This document shows positions 10,436 through 21,300 of a stretch of 64,000 bases of DNA, piece after piece. This stretch comes from Fonsecaea monophora. Its lineage: Eukaryota; Ascomycota; Eurotiomycetes; Chaetothyriales; Herpotrichiellaceae. The notes beneath the pieces were generated by a model. It was not told the origin of the DNA. It was given only the letters and a program-made list of their open reading frames with translations, and did not search any database. Within the stretch, counting starts at the first letter, position 1; each line of letters starts with the position of its first letter. The stretch lies in NCBI RefSeq assembly GCF_001642475.1, contig NW_019173950.1, forward strand, positions 1 to 64,000. The letters run 5' to 3'. The position numbers and the translations under genes are program-made.

Positions 10436-11775
10436 CTAAAACCCAGGCCACACGCCAGCGTCGATGAGGCGGAACAGATCCCACTCGGCGGCGGCCTCGG
10501 TCTTGAAGTTCCAGAAGAACCAGCCCTGGATCTGGGTCTCGTAGACGTCTAGCTGGGCCCGGATGTAGTTTGTCGTGGTGGTCCTGTTGTAGTCGCTCCA
10601 CTGGTCGATGAAGTTGATGTTTGCGCAGGAGCCAACGTAGGGCGAGCCGCTGTAACCGCCGTCCGAGTTGTGCTGCGAGTACGTGCCGTCGTAGCGGGCG
10701 CCGACGCCGTAGCCGTTGAGGGCCGGGGCGCAGTCGGTCATGGCGGCCGTCCACTCGCCGCAGATAACGAACTTGTCCTGGCCCTGCGCCCACGTGCTGG
10801 CGTGCGAGTAGAGGTAGTCGACGTGCTGCTCGGGACTCATGGCGACCAGGTCGTCGCTAAAGACTTGGTACTCGTGGTGATCGACAATGGCGCCGGAGCT
10901 GCCCTGGCCGGTCAACACCCCGTTCCATGAAGATGGAGCGGCGAATCCATCGTGAATGATGACGGCCGTCTGGCCCGTTTCTCGAACGACACCGAAGCCT
11001 GATTCGTAGTAGCTCTGCGTCGCGTCCTGTCCGCCGGGCAGCTTGCTCAACGATGGCTCGTTCATAAGCTGAATGCCTGATATCACGTCTGCATATGCCG
11101 GAGACGCATATTGTTGGGATATCTGTCTAATGACGTTGAGCGTTGCATCGATTGAATCGCCTGTTGTCCAGCCGGGTGTCGAAGTACGTTGGCCCGAATT
11201 GTCTTGTCCGTTTTGCGAGAGAGGTGCACCTGGAAAGAGGATAAGCTAGACATCCTACAAGGCTTGGGATAGTCAATCTTGCTCACCATGGAGGTCGATC
11301 CAAACCTTGAGGCCAGTCTCACGAGCCCAGCCGATGGCTTTCTCGAGGTAGTCCGCAGCACCTTGAATGTACGGATCACCTTCGTACTTTTGGAACGCCC
11401 AGTACCCTATCGGGATTCGAACTGTGTTGAAGCCGTTTGCGGCGATTTTCTGAAAGTCGCCCAATGAAGCCCAACTGTCCCAGTGGTTTCGCAGAACGTC
11501 TCCAGCATTTGGCACTTGTTGACAAAGTGTATATTCATCAACAACATTGCCTCCGTATTGTTGGAAGATCGATGGCGTAATCCAAGGTTCGAGGACCAAC
11601 CAGCCGCCGATATTAACACCACGAACTGGAGTTGACCCATAAGAGAACTGCCGTTTGTTCAGAGGAGAACTGAGGGGGTCATCAATATATTTGGACATAA
11701 CAGCAACCTGGTGAGGGCTTACCCGACGGCAGCTGTAGCTAGAAGAGCCACGAACAACAAGTTTCCGGCGACCAT
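10436..11775 (-). CDS. Secreted exo-1,3-beta-glucanase, GH5 subfamily 9 (3 exons)
   Basis: The exons are 11775-11723, 11669-11287 and 11229-10436, giving 409 aa. The signal peptide is MVAGNLLFVALLATAAVG, followed by a Kex2-type KR at 23-24, as in yeast Exg1. The GH5_9 block RGVNIGGWLVLEPW follows directly. The catalytic acid/base is in MNEP (E203) and the nucleophile in CGEW (E304). The HEYQVF block between them also fits. The enzyme trims 1,3-beta-glucan chains from their non-reducing ends and acts in wall remodelling or glucan nutrition (family knowledge). No GPI signal is visible, so it is probably secreted freely. Length matches the family (about 410-450 aa). Confidence 0.93.
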
Positions 11776-13667
11776 GGCTCGATGTCAACGACTTGAGAAC
11801 AACGACAGAACTTGACGACTGACTTGTATTCCTGTGTGGGCACCGCTTGCTGCGCGGGATCCGGACAAAAGAAATAAGAACTTGATGTCAAACAAGCTCG
11901 TGCAACCATAAACCCTTTATTGCGCAAGGTCCGGGGACAATGTGCAGTGAAGCAAGCAAGCCAGCAATCAAGTAATGACGACTGCGTTAGTATCTCGACT
12001 GGTCCAAAAGAGAGGCCACCTGATGGAAAATGAGGGGAAAGACGTTAGAAGAGGTCACACTTGCATATCATGTGGTATAGAAAAGGACTGTCACAAAGAG
12101 GAGGCTGCAGGCGTGGCGGGACAGAGAACTTATCGAAAGTGCTGATCATTGAAGAGTATTCACCGAAAGTGGAGGGAAGGGAACACAAGATGACGGAGAA
12201 GAGTCTCGACAGGGTATAGATTCACAACCGTCGTGGAATTCTTGTCACGTAATTGAAGGGAACGTCGAGAGCATAGAACCTGTATGCCTGGAGGCAACTT
12301 GGTGATGTGGGTATAGCATTCTTTAGAGCTCGTGGGGTCAATGGTTGGGATAAAGGGTGTCTGCTGGAGCGGTTGGTGGATGAAAAATGAGTGGAACCAA
12401 ACCCAAGTATTGATGGGCATCTTGCCCACATTATTGGAGTTTCTGTGTTGATGGTAGAGCCAGCATCGCGAGGGTACCATCAAGATGTGCATAGCAGGTA
12501 TGCTGGGGGCATAGAGGCGAGCGACAAAGTGACCGAGAGGCGAGTCGAGAGAAGCTGGGTCGAGGACCCTCATGCTTCTCCTCTTTTGGTATCCGCCCTG
12601 AGAACCCAACGAATAACCATCTTGGGAGTGTGCGAGTCTGATCGAGAAAGACGATCGAGATGTCCGAACTGGGTTCAAGGTAATCGCCATCATACGAGGC
12701 TTCGATAGCCCGTCACCAGCCCAAAGCAAAAATCAAGGTCAGAGTCTCAGTCGAGACGCTCAGAGCCAGGCTTGAGTGTGGTGGCGAAATTGCAGAATTG
12801 TCCATGTTGAGCAGCATGGGGAATGCTGGCTGGAGAAGCTTGATGGAACGAACGGGCTCATTCATTGTGGGTGTTTGTTGTCGATCCCGAAACCCACACC
12901 TCCAGATGACCAACCACCGTCTCTCTCGGTCCAGGGGTTCCCAGTCTGGTGACCAGCACGCAGTTTGGGCGCATCTTTGTAGACAGTTCACCGCCCTTTC
13001 CGAGAAATGTGTGACGAGGTCTGATGCATGGTCGAGTGTAACGTTGGAAGCCTATGTAAGCTTCTCTGCCGAGGAATGAATAGAATGCGATATGATTCAG
13101 GTTCGCATTGCTTGCGCATGTCGCAGCCTACTGGAAGGCAAGGCGCTTGTGTCTCGCTTACCTTCGGGTTTGTGCTAGGCGCTCGTATTGCTTGTTGTTG
13201 GGTGGTTGATGGCTCCCGGTTCGTGGTCCCTTGCAGCGCCAGCCACCCAGCGCCCCGGTCCACTGTTGGTCTCCTGGCACTAGGCCCTCCAGAGGTCAAA
13301 CCCTCCAGCCACCTATCCAGCTTTGGTCCTCTATTATCACGGGTTGAGTCCCTGCTCTGCCAAAAAGGAATGCGCATGCCTTGTTCCCCTTCTTTGGCGT
13401 GAAGAAACTGTCTCACTGTTGATCAGCTCAACAAACTCACGGACCCAGCTGCGCCTGGATCTTTTGGTCTATTGGCAATCGTCCCTGAACATACCCCAGA
13501 GCCACGTCACCTGTTTCAGGCACCGTCTAGTGTTGTAGGATCTTGCTGGCATCCACAAATGAAAATCTTTTGCCAGGTACCCGAGCGACCCAGCGAATGA
13601 CAGTGACGCACGTTTGCATCCTCTGTGTTCTATTGCGATGAATCAATGCCAGGATATCGATGCAGCT
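11776..13667. other. Intergenic, 1.9 kb
   Basis: This spans the beta-glucanase promoter and the RAD50 3' flank. The longest frames (for example 12160-12729 minus) lack coding texture, splice-supported continuity or known motifs. I see no gene. Confidence 0.5.
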
Positions 13668-16600
13668 TCACAACACTTCTGCAATGCTTTGTCGCTCAAT
13701 GATCGAGTTTTGAGCCGAGTCTCGCGACACTCGGTAATACGTCCCTGTAAATTTCGAGCATTCCATTTGTCGTAAGAAGTCTTCGTCGTGAGTGATTACC
13801 ACAAGCTGGAAATTGGATTGCTGCTGTCGATATTCGATAATCTCCTTCAACGACTGGGCCAGACTTTCGATGTTTTCGCGATCGAGGTTCGTGGTCGGCT
13901 CATCCAGAGCAATCAGTCCACAATGCGTGCTGAACACCTCCGCCAGAGCAAGACGGATGATGATGCTGGCGAGGACTTTCTGACCAGCACTGCATCGTCC
14001 GCGCATGTCCATTTCTGCTCCTCTCTTGACCATGACCACCCGATAATTATACGAGCGATTGCCTCTTCCCGACTCGTTCTCGGCTCGAATCATGATCGTG
14101 TCGACATCGGTGCCACGGTATGTCTTGCGCCACAGCTCTTCAATAATGGTGTTGATCTCCTCCATCTTCAGGCTGTGGTATTTCATAATTGCCTTGTCCA
14201 ACGCCCCCCCATAGCGTCCGAGATCTTCTACGGCCGCTTTGGTAGCTTCCACCTTGATGTGAGCTTCTTTGTACCGCTGCGGCGCGTCCTTGAGATCTGT
14301 TTGGTAGTCCTCCAAGATTTCTGACAGTTGATTATCCTTTGACTTTACTTCACCCATGAGCCCACCCTGTACCGTCGCCAGTCGATTGTACTCCTTGCTG
14401 TATTTTTGTGATTCTTGCTGGAACCGGTCGCGGTCAACTTCGGCGTTGTGGCTTGTAAGCTCCTCAATCTCCTCCTGCAGGCGTGCGAGGGCTCGACTCT
14501 CTTGTCTATATCGGAGATTGTCAGAGTATCGTCTTCGCGTCGACTCACCATCCCGGATGCGTTCAGTGATCTTGTTGATTTCACGTGTGAGCCGGCTTTG
14601 CTCGCTCTGAACGTTGTCCAGCTCCTGCTCCAGGTTCTTCAGTTCGCGGTTGACACGTTCGAGTTGATTGGGTCCGTCACGGTCCACGTAAGATCGAATC
14701 TGGTCGTTTAGGATGTCAAGATTGTTGACGGTATCGCCCAAGCTTGAGAGTTCATCGGACATTTCGCGTTCTTTGGTGGCTGCACGTTGATCAATATCGT
14801 CGTATTTGGCCTGGGCGGTCGCGATCTGGGGGTCGAGACTCTCAATCTCCTTGGTGAGATTCTCCATTACCTCTTGTAGCTTTTGGTTGTGTACTCGATA
14901 TTCCTCCACTCGGGCTGCAAGTGAGGCCTTTTTATCAAGCTGAAATATGATATCGCTCAAGTTGCTTTTGAGGTCACGTAGTTCAAGCTCCATGCTGGAG
15001 ATGCCGGCTCGGGACTGCTCCTGCTCCGTTCTCAGTCGGTTCATGACATTCTGTATGCCCCGAATCTTCTGGTCAGTTGAGTTCAGGTCCTCTTGAATCT
15101 CTTCCAAAGTGCGCGTATTGCTGTGCTGGCTCTGTTTGGCGGACAACTCCTCCACTTGGTTGCTTAGCGATTTGATTTCGCCGTCGCATTTACTGATGGA
15201 TGAGACTATTTGAACGATGGACTCGATATCACGTTTAGACTGCTGTTTTTGTACCACAGTCTTGTCGTGATTCTCCAACTTTGCCAGCAGAGACTGTCGC
15301 TGAGCATCCAGATTAGCCGACTCTCGTGTAGCAGCTGGAATCTCAGAGTCGGCGAGCTTCTTCCATGTCTGATGAACAACCCCCAGATCCAGCACACGCT
15401 TGTATTCTGCTTCCGCCTCTTTCGGGTCAAACTCCTCTGCGTGCTCTTTCGTCTTCGCGATCAGCTTGTTGATGCGCTCCTGGAAATCCGCTAATGTTTT
15501 GCTGCCGACCGCAAAGCCTCGCATACAAGTGCGACACGCCGGCTTGTCTCCTGAACAGGCATCTAGGACTTGCTGAAAGTAATCGTGGAGGCCGCTGTAA
15601 CCTGAGCTGTTCTCTCTAGCGTTTTGAACCTTTTCTTCCACCTGTTTCAGTGCTTCGTCATAACCTTCGGGGCCATCCTCGATAACAGCACGAAGCTGTT
15701 GTTCACATTTTTTTGCCTCATTCTCCTTGCGCGAGAGATCCAAGCGGACAGTTTTCTGCTTATACTGCAGCTGCTCCAACTCTCGATTTACCAGATCTCT
15801 TTCCCGTTCTGCTGTCAAAACTTCATCCGCTGCGCTTCTGAGGACATCCTGGTGGACTTTTTCGATCGTCTCAGGGGACCATGCCCCACTACCAACCAGG
15901 GCCGTAATACGGTCACTGTGAGCATTCAACAAGGTCTCAAGACGTTTCTGTTGGTCTTTCAACGCTTGCTTCGAGTATGAAAGTTTCGCGAGTTCCTGCG
16001 CCTTGTTTGAGGACCGAACCATCTCATCCCTCAGTCTGGAGCCAATCTCCTCAAAGCCTCGGAGTTCTGCATTAGCATTCTGAATCTTCTTATCCCAGTC
16101 GGCTGCCTCGGCGCTTTCACGGGTCTTTTGTAATGCTTTCTGAAGATCATCAATACGTGACTCGGCTACTGCTTTGCTGCCCTCATCGGCGGTGATCTGA
16201 TTGACTCGTCGTTGGAAATCTGCGGCTTCGCGGTCATTTGCATCCATCTGCTTTCGCGCAGTGGCTCTTTGTTCCTGAAGCGCCGACTTTCGCTCGGTCA
16301 GTTTATTGATCAGAGTCTGAGCATCCCGTCGTTGTGTGGTGTGTTCGAGCTTCACCCGATCAAGACTTCCTTTTTGATTTTTGGAGATCTTTTTGATCTT
16401 GACCAGAAACTCCTCGACCTGGGTGTCATTGTCCGAGTACTCATACTCGCGCATTTGATGTTTCGCAGCAGCTTCTCTCACCATTTCTTTACGTCTTTCA
16501 AGCTGACGTTCGTGCGCCTCCTTCTCCTGTTCGTACTTGCCCTTTAGCTGCACTTTTTCCTCTCGCTGTTTACTCAGCAATTTCATTTGATCTTGTTGTT

Positions 16601-17585
16601 CAATGTATACCTCTTGTTTCTGACTCAGCTCGTCCCTGAGCTCCTCCTGTCGGGTTTGAAATTGGGACAATGTCGTTTGCAGCCACTCGTCCGTCTCACT
16701 GACCTCCACCAAATGCAGTTTAAGATCGTCAATGGTGGATTGTTTGCCTTGAGCCTCAATCCGCTTTCCTTCTAACGCCCCGAGAATTTTTGCATATTCC
16801 TCACCCTTTCTCCAAGTCTCGTCTGCCATCTGACGAGCGTGAGAGATTCTTTGCTCCAATTCCTCACTCTTTTTCCTAAGTTTCTCAATTTCATCCGAAA
16901 GAGCCTCCTTCCTCTTCTGGGCTTTCAGAGCTCGGTCTTTGTCCAATTTCGCATGCTCCTCTAGGATCTTGTACTTGCCTAGTTCCTCATTTTGTTTCTT
17001 TCGAATCTGTTTGATGTTCTCAATCGCCTTTGTATATTTCTGTGCCTCGAAGATCTCATCAAATTTCTTTTTCAGAGTTGTGGGATCACTCAGAGGCCAA
17101 AAACTTTCATCTTGATGGCAGAAGATGACATTGTCGATGATGGCAGTGGAGACACCAAGGTATTGTGGAAGGATCAAATCTAGTTCAGCAACTCGGGATG
17201 ACATGACGGTCCTCTCGCCACGCCTGCTCACTACCAATGAGCATTCTAGCGTCTTCAAGGAACGAGTGGTTTTTTTGACATTCAGTTCCAGCCGCCGAGA
17301 CACAGTGAGTGCCGCTCCACTGGCCGACTTGAACGAGACTTGAACCGACGCCTTGACCTGGGTATCACTGTTCAATTTAGGATCATGAATAAAAGCACCG
17401 CCAACTTTCGTATTGGGCGGTTGCATTCCCGTAAAGGCAAACTTGAGGCACTCAATGATGGTGGTCTTTCCCGAGCCATTTTGCCCCACGATGAGAGTCA
17501 GTGGGCTCTCAAATTTGATGTGCTGTTCCTGGTTATTGTCGAACGACCGAATGCCTGAAATCTTCAACACATGAAGCCGGGACAT
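13668..17585 (-). CDS. RAD50: DNA double-strand-break repair ATPase Rad50
   Basis: This is an intronless 1305-aa frame, the normal Rad50 size. The N-terminus MSRLHVLKISGIRSF leads to Walker A GQNGSGKTT at residues 34-42. Two long coiled-coil arms flank the zinc hook CRTC (C684, C687). The C-terminal half carries the ABC signature around CSAGQ and Walker B IALDEPTTNLD. Rad50 dimerises through the hook zinc and, with Mre11 and Nbs1/Xrs2, tethers and resects DNA ends and activates ATM/Tel1 (family knowledge). It is divergently transcribed from the wc-2 homologue across a 792-bp promoter region. All key residues are present and nothing appears broken. Confidence 0.98.
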   Translation of the reverse strand: MSRLHVLKISGIRSFDNNQEQHIKFESPLTLIVGQNGSGKTTIIECLKFAFTGMQPPNTKVGGAFIHDPKLNSDTQVKASVQVSFKSASGAALTVSRRLELNVKKTTRSLKTLECSLVVSRRGERTVMSSRVAELDLILPQYLGVSTAIIDNVIFCHQDESFWPLSDPTTLKKKFDEIFEAQKYTKAIENIKQIRKKQNEELGKYKILEEHAKLDKDRALKAQKRKEALSDEIEKLRKKSEELEQRISHARQMADETWRKGEEYAKILGALEGKRIEAQGKQSTIDDLKLHLVEVSETDEWLQTTLSQFQTRQEELRDELSQKQEVYIEQQDQMKLLSKQREEKVQLKGKYEQEKEAHERQLERRKEMVREAAAKHQMREYEYSDNDTQVEEFLVKIKKISKNQKGSLDRVKLEHTTQRRDAQTLINKLTERKSALQEQRATARKQMDANDREAADFQRRVNQITADEGSKAVAESRIDDLQKALQKTRESAEAADWDKKIQNANAELRGFEEIGSRLRDEMVRSSNKAQELAKLSYSKQALKDQQKRLETLLNAHSDRITALVGSGAWSPETIEKVHQDVLRSAADEVLTAERERDLVNRELEQLQYKQKTVRLDLSRKENEAKKCEQQLRAVIEDGPEGYDEALKQVEEKVQNARENSSGYSGLHDYFQQVLDACSGDKPACRTCMRGFAVGSKTLADFQERINKLIAKTKEHAEEFDPKEAEAEYKRVLDLGVVHQTWKKLADSEIPAATRESANLDAQRQSLLAKLENHDKTVVQKQQSKRDIESIVQIVSSISKCDGEIKSLSNQVEELSAKQSQHSNTRTLEEIQEDLNSTDQKIRGIQNVMNRLRTEQEQSRAGISSMELELRDLKSNLSDIIFQLDKKASLAARVEEYRVHNQKLQEVMENLTKEIESLDPQIATAQAKYDDIDQRAATKEREMSDELSSLGDTVNNLDILNDQIRSYVDRDGPNQLERVNRELKNLEQELDNVQSEQSRLTREINKITERIRDGESTRRRYSDNLRYRQESRALARLQEEIEELTSHNAEVDRDRFQQESQKYSKEYNRLATVQGGLMGEVKSKDNQLSEILEDYQTDLKDAPQRYKEAHIKVEATKAAVEDLGRYGGALDKAIMKYHSLKMEEINTIIEELWRKTYRGTDVDTIMIRAENESGRGNRSYNYRVVMVKRGAEMDMRGRCSAGQKVLASIIIRLALAEVFSTHCGLIALDEPTTNLDRENIESLAQSLKEIIEYRQQQSNFQLVVITHDEDFLRQMECSKFTGTYYRVSRDSAQNSIIERQSIAEVL

Positions 17586-18377
17586 CTTTGCTCAGGCGTT
17601 GAGACGATCAGGTTCGACAATCTGATGGAAGGCAGCTTTGGGGTAACGCTAAATGCAGCCTGAGAGCCCTGCGTCGGCCTAAAGTTCAGGCAGCGGTCGT
17701 TAGTGAGCAAACTTTGCAACTTCTGAGGGACATACACAGCACCAGCAATGAGACAAGATGGAGTGTTAAAAGGTGACTGGCACAGGATCCACCTTTTGGC
17801 GCATCTAAGCATGTAAAAGAGCCATGAATGATGATCAGCTCGGTACGAAAGTGAAGAACGCGAAGTAGACGCGATCAAAGGCTTCCGCCGCCTCTAGCGC
17901 GGCTGCACTGAAACGCCTAGAAAACCCCCACATGCGCCCAGTCACGTGCTCTTGGCAAGGACAAGTTGTCGGCACTCCAGCACGAGTGGCAAAAGATCTG
18001 ATCTGTAAGCCATCTTGCGATCTTGATTCTTTTGTCGGCGTTTCATCGTTCATCGAGTTCCATCCGACCACAGGTCATCGCTATCATCTCAAATCTTGGA
18101 CTATTTCCCTAAGGGGCACTCCCCGGCTGTATTTTCCATTCATGAGTGCGAGCTTTGCTCCGTATGCCCCCGAGCCCTCCGTTGCTCGTTTCGCCTTTCC
18201 AGACTTCCCCGCGGTTCTAGTTGGTGGGAGACCTTGTTGCTACAGCGCCGCCCCTTGGATCAGGTACCAACGAATTGTTGGTCCCCTAAATCAGGGAGAA
18301 AGAACAAAGACCCAAAAAACCTTGTACACCGACAGTCAGCTATTGACCACAAGACCCACCACTGCCTCGTTTTGTGC
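17586..18377. promoter_or_regulatory. Divergent promoter between RAD50 and wc-2 homologue
   Basis: 792 bp separate the two start codons. The wc-2 side contains an upstream open reading frame (18142-18381) described separately. No TATA box with good spacing was found for either gene. Confidence 0.45.
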
Positions 18378-18381
18378 ATGA
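18142..18381 (+). promoter_or_regulatory. Candidate uORF overlapping the wc-2 start codon
   Basis: An ATG at 18142 opens a 79-codon frame whose TGA stop (18379-18381) overlaps the ATG at 18378 and the second ATG at 18381 of the main gene, in the context GCATGATGG. If the mRNA includes 18142 and is unspliced here, termination and re-initiation could couple the two frames. Transcript ends and possible leader introns cannot be seen from sequence. Confidence 0.3.
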
Positions 18382-20213
18382 TGGGCACGTTCCAGACTGA
18401 GCCAACTCCCATGATGGATTCCTACAGTCTCCAACCAGCCATGCTGGATGCGTCCCTCGTTGGTGGCACAGATATGAGCGTCTACTCTGATCCTTTATCT
18501 CTCGATATGGCCTCTATACAACCTACACCTTTTGACCCAATGGATTCCGTCCAGCCAACCTTGATGCAGGATGGCTCAAGTAAACCTGACACCCCTGACA
18601 GCTCTATGCCCGTTAATGGCATTGGTGCTGGACCACTACCTACCGACTTTGGCATGCAAACTGTTTCCGCCTCGAACAGCACCGTGACCGAATTCACAAG
18701 GAGAAAGAATTGGACCCAGCGCTTACTAGAGGAGCTAAAAGATCTGTTGTACATCCTCACTCCCGATGGTCGGCTTCTCTACGTTTCACCCTCGGCCAAG
18801 CAACTGACTGGATACGAACCAAATGAGTTGATAGGAAAATCAATATCAGATTTCATTCATCCCGACGACTCTTCGCTTTTCATTCGCGAATTCAACGAGA
18901 GCATTGCAACTGGAAAACCTGTTCGCTTCTTCCACCGGTTCCGCGGCGCTGAAGACAAATATCGCATCTTTGAAAGCCACGGACATCCGCATCTCACCAA
19001 CGGAATCACTCAGCTTGAACTTCCAGGGACTCCTATGGGCCAGACAGGATTTTGCCGGGGCTTTTTCATGATGGCCCGGCCGTACCCAACCCCGACCTCG
19101 GAACTCTTAGATTCATTCTTGGAGCACAAGATTGAAAATTTCAGGCTTCAGGCCAGGATAGCCATTCTAAAGCGCGAGGAAGCTGAGGAGGCGGACGCGC
19201 AACAAGAGCATTATCACAAGCAGGCTGCCGGAGTCGCCGCCTCACGAGCCTCGTCAAATTCAGCCGACATTCCGCCTACCTCGCCATCCACAACCGCCAG
19301 GCCAGAGTTTCCCGATTACGGTGGCATGCCACCACCCGCCAAGCCAACAGTGTCGAACATTGCTCTTACGCGAGAAGCCTTGGACGAGGCCAACGCCTTT
19401 GCTCGCCCAGACTCCATACGGGACAAAATGGCCCGATACGAAGGCTCTTCACACGTCGACTCGATTGAAATGTTGACCGGTCTCCGGTACCGCGAGGGCG
19501 AGAGATCTCACGGCATCTCAACCGGTGGAACTTCGCCAGCACTTATTCGTGGTGATGCAGGCATTCACATACCCATTGACAAAGCCGATTCACGATATTC
19601 ATACACCGACAAGAAACACAAGAAAGTTAAAAGTGCAGAGGAATACGTTTGCACGGACTGTGGAACTCTGGATAGTCCCGAGTGGAGAAAAGGGCCCAAT
19701 GGTCCCAAAACGCTATGCAATGCTTGCGGGCTGAGGTGGGCAAAGAAGGAGAAGAAGAAAAATGCGGCAATAGATGCTGTGTCGTCGATAGCGGCCGGGA
19801 CGGCCAGTCCTGCGGTATCTAGTGCCAAGAATGGCGAGACAGGAGCCACCTCATCGATGATGGTGGGGGGAAATTCCAGTCCCATGCCGCCCCCAGGCAG
19901 GGCCAGTGAGATGTCAGACGTCGAAACGGGATCCATGGACGTGGGACATCGCAGTCCCGCGATCTCCATGTCCAAGGCCACGACAAAGGCTGATGAAATG
20001 GAAAAGGTCGAAAGCACCGGACCAGCCCTGATGAGAAATAAAGGCTCTACAGTGGCGCCATCGACGGACATGAGCAACGGAATGACAGGCACAGAAGCCG
20101 CCCCGTCCAACGCGGCGGGCAATGACAGTGCAACAGCCACCACCATTGACCCTGTTCACATTGACAGGACCTTCCCTCCTCCTTCTTCTGCCATCAAGCA
20201 GGAATCCGGTTGA
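18378..20213 (+). CDS. wc-2: White collar 2 type GATA factor (PAS + GATA zinc finger)
   Basis: 611 aa from the first in-frame ATG (MMGTFQ). The frame is open further upstream but holds no earlier ATG. The PAS domain covers about residues 115-235 and includes LLYILTPDGRLLYVSPSA and HPDDSSLF. A single GATA zinc finger has C425, C428, C447 and C450 with the 18-residue loop characteristic of white-collar proteins rather than the 17-residue loop of AreA-type factors. It is followed by RWAKKEKKK. WC-2/LreB pairs with WC-1/LreA through PAS domains to form the blue-light-responsive transcription complex, and in some species the circadian activator (family knowledge). The Ser/Thr-rich tail is low complexity. 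It lies head-to-head with RAD50. Confidence 0.95.
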   Translation: MMGTFQTEPTPMMDSYSLQPAMLDASLVGGTDMSVYSDPLSLDMASIQPTPFDPMDSVQPTLMQDGSSKPDTPDSSMPVNGIGAGPLPTDFGMQTVSASNSTVTEFTRRKNWTQRLLEELKDLLYILTPDGRLLYVSPSAKQLTGYEPNELIGKSISDFIHPDDSSLFIREFNESIATGKPVRFFHRFRGAEDKYRIFESHGHPHLTNGITQLELPGTPMGQTGFCRGFFMMARPYPTPTSELLDSFLEHKIENFRLQARIAILKREEAEEADAQQEHYHKQAAGVAASRASSNSADIPPTSPSTTARPEFPDYGGMPPPAKPTVSNIALTREALDEANAFARPDSIRDKMARYEGSSHVDSIEMLTGLRYREGERSHGISTGGTSPALIRGDAGIHIPIDKADSRYSYTDKKHKKVKSAEEYVCTDCGTLDSPEWRKGPNGPKTLCNACGLRWAKKEKKKNAAIDAVSSIAAGTASPAVSSAKNGETGATSSMMVGGNSSPMPPPGRASEMSDVETGSMDVGHRSPAISMSKATTKADEMEKVESTGPALMRNKGSTVAPSTDMSNGMTGTEAAPSNAAGNDSATATTIDPVHIDRTFPPPSSAIKQESG

Positions 20214-21300
20214 AGGGCATTTTGACACAAAGAGCCACCCACGCTCAAGCTCAAATCGGTTGATCCGCTCCAGCCAAGACTTCAACAACACTTGCTAGGC
20301 TTTTTGTCAGACAGACAGGACAGACAGACAGCCTGGGAAAGATCTGATGTGGTGCGCTGGGCGCTGCAGCTGGCTGTGCGAGGCCGGAATACTTTTTCCA
20401 CATGTCAGCAGGTTCAAGCCTCCAACCTCAAGCGATCGATGCGTCCATATCAGCTTATCAGCTTATCGTCTCACCGAGACCGACGAGCATCCATCCCCAT
20501 CTATCTATCTATCAGCTAGATCACCCAGATTTTGGAGCTGGACGGACGGTCAGCCAAAGCAGTTCCGCTTCAGCAGCCTGCAACGGCAGAAAGAAACACG
20601 CCTGCCCGAGAAACAATCCACCTCTGGGTTACCTCCAATACGCACCACAGTTCGATGTACATTAGTAATGAATGAATGAGTGAATGAAAGAGGAGCATAG
20701 AGAACAGATGATGGGAAGGATCATGTATTCACTTGTACACACGCATACGAGGTCTCGAGTATTTGTATACATGTATATTCTCCCGTTCCTTCACATAACA
20801 AAGAAAGGGGCAACCGTCTTTGTTGATTCTCGTTTCTCCAGGTCAGAGGACGGCGTTCATCCACCCTTTTCCCTCGTAGTGATACTAGACACGCATCGCA
20901 TCTCATGCATCAGCAACCCACCCATTGAGATGTGGATACTTCTCCCGAGGGCCCATGGTTGCCCGACATACAAGTACACGGCCTCTCTGTGTCAAGGGAC
21001 GGCCAATTTTCGACGCTTGGGTAGAAGTGAAAAGGGAATCTTGTCTTTGTAGTTTCTTATACCTCGACTCGACGGATCGTCTAAGCAGGATTGACAGTCG
21101 CGCTACCCAAGGTCTTTGGTGGATGGGTTCCATTTCAGCTTCATTCTTTTAGCCTGTGGAAATTGCCGCAGGACACGTGCAACCGGGGCGAACGATAGAT
21201 CCAGGATGCTCGGGTTGCGCTCGAAGATCAGCAGACTGAGTCCAGTATTGTGGACTTCGAATCTTGAAAGGATTTTAGATCTGGTGCAGAGAGATATCCC
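20214..21300. other. Intergenic, convergent 3' flanks
   Basis: Contains short tetranucleotide repeats (CAGACAGA near 20310-20335 and CTATCTATCTATC near 20500-20515) and AT-rich 3' flank sequence. No gene was recognised. Confidence 0.5.

Noticed and set aside
12160..12729. 189-codon minus-strand frame in the glucanase-RAD50 gap
   Set aside because: Low-complexity serine/histidine composition, no motif and no splice-supported partner exons.
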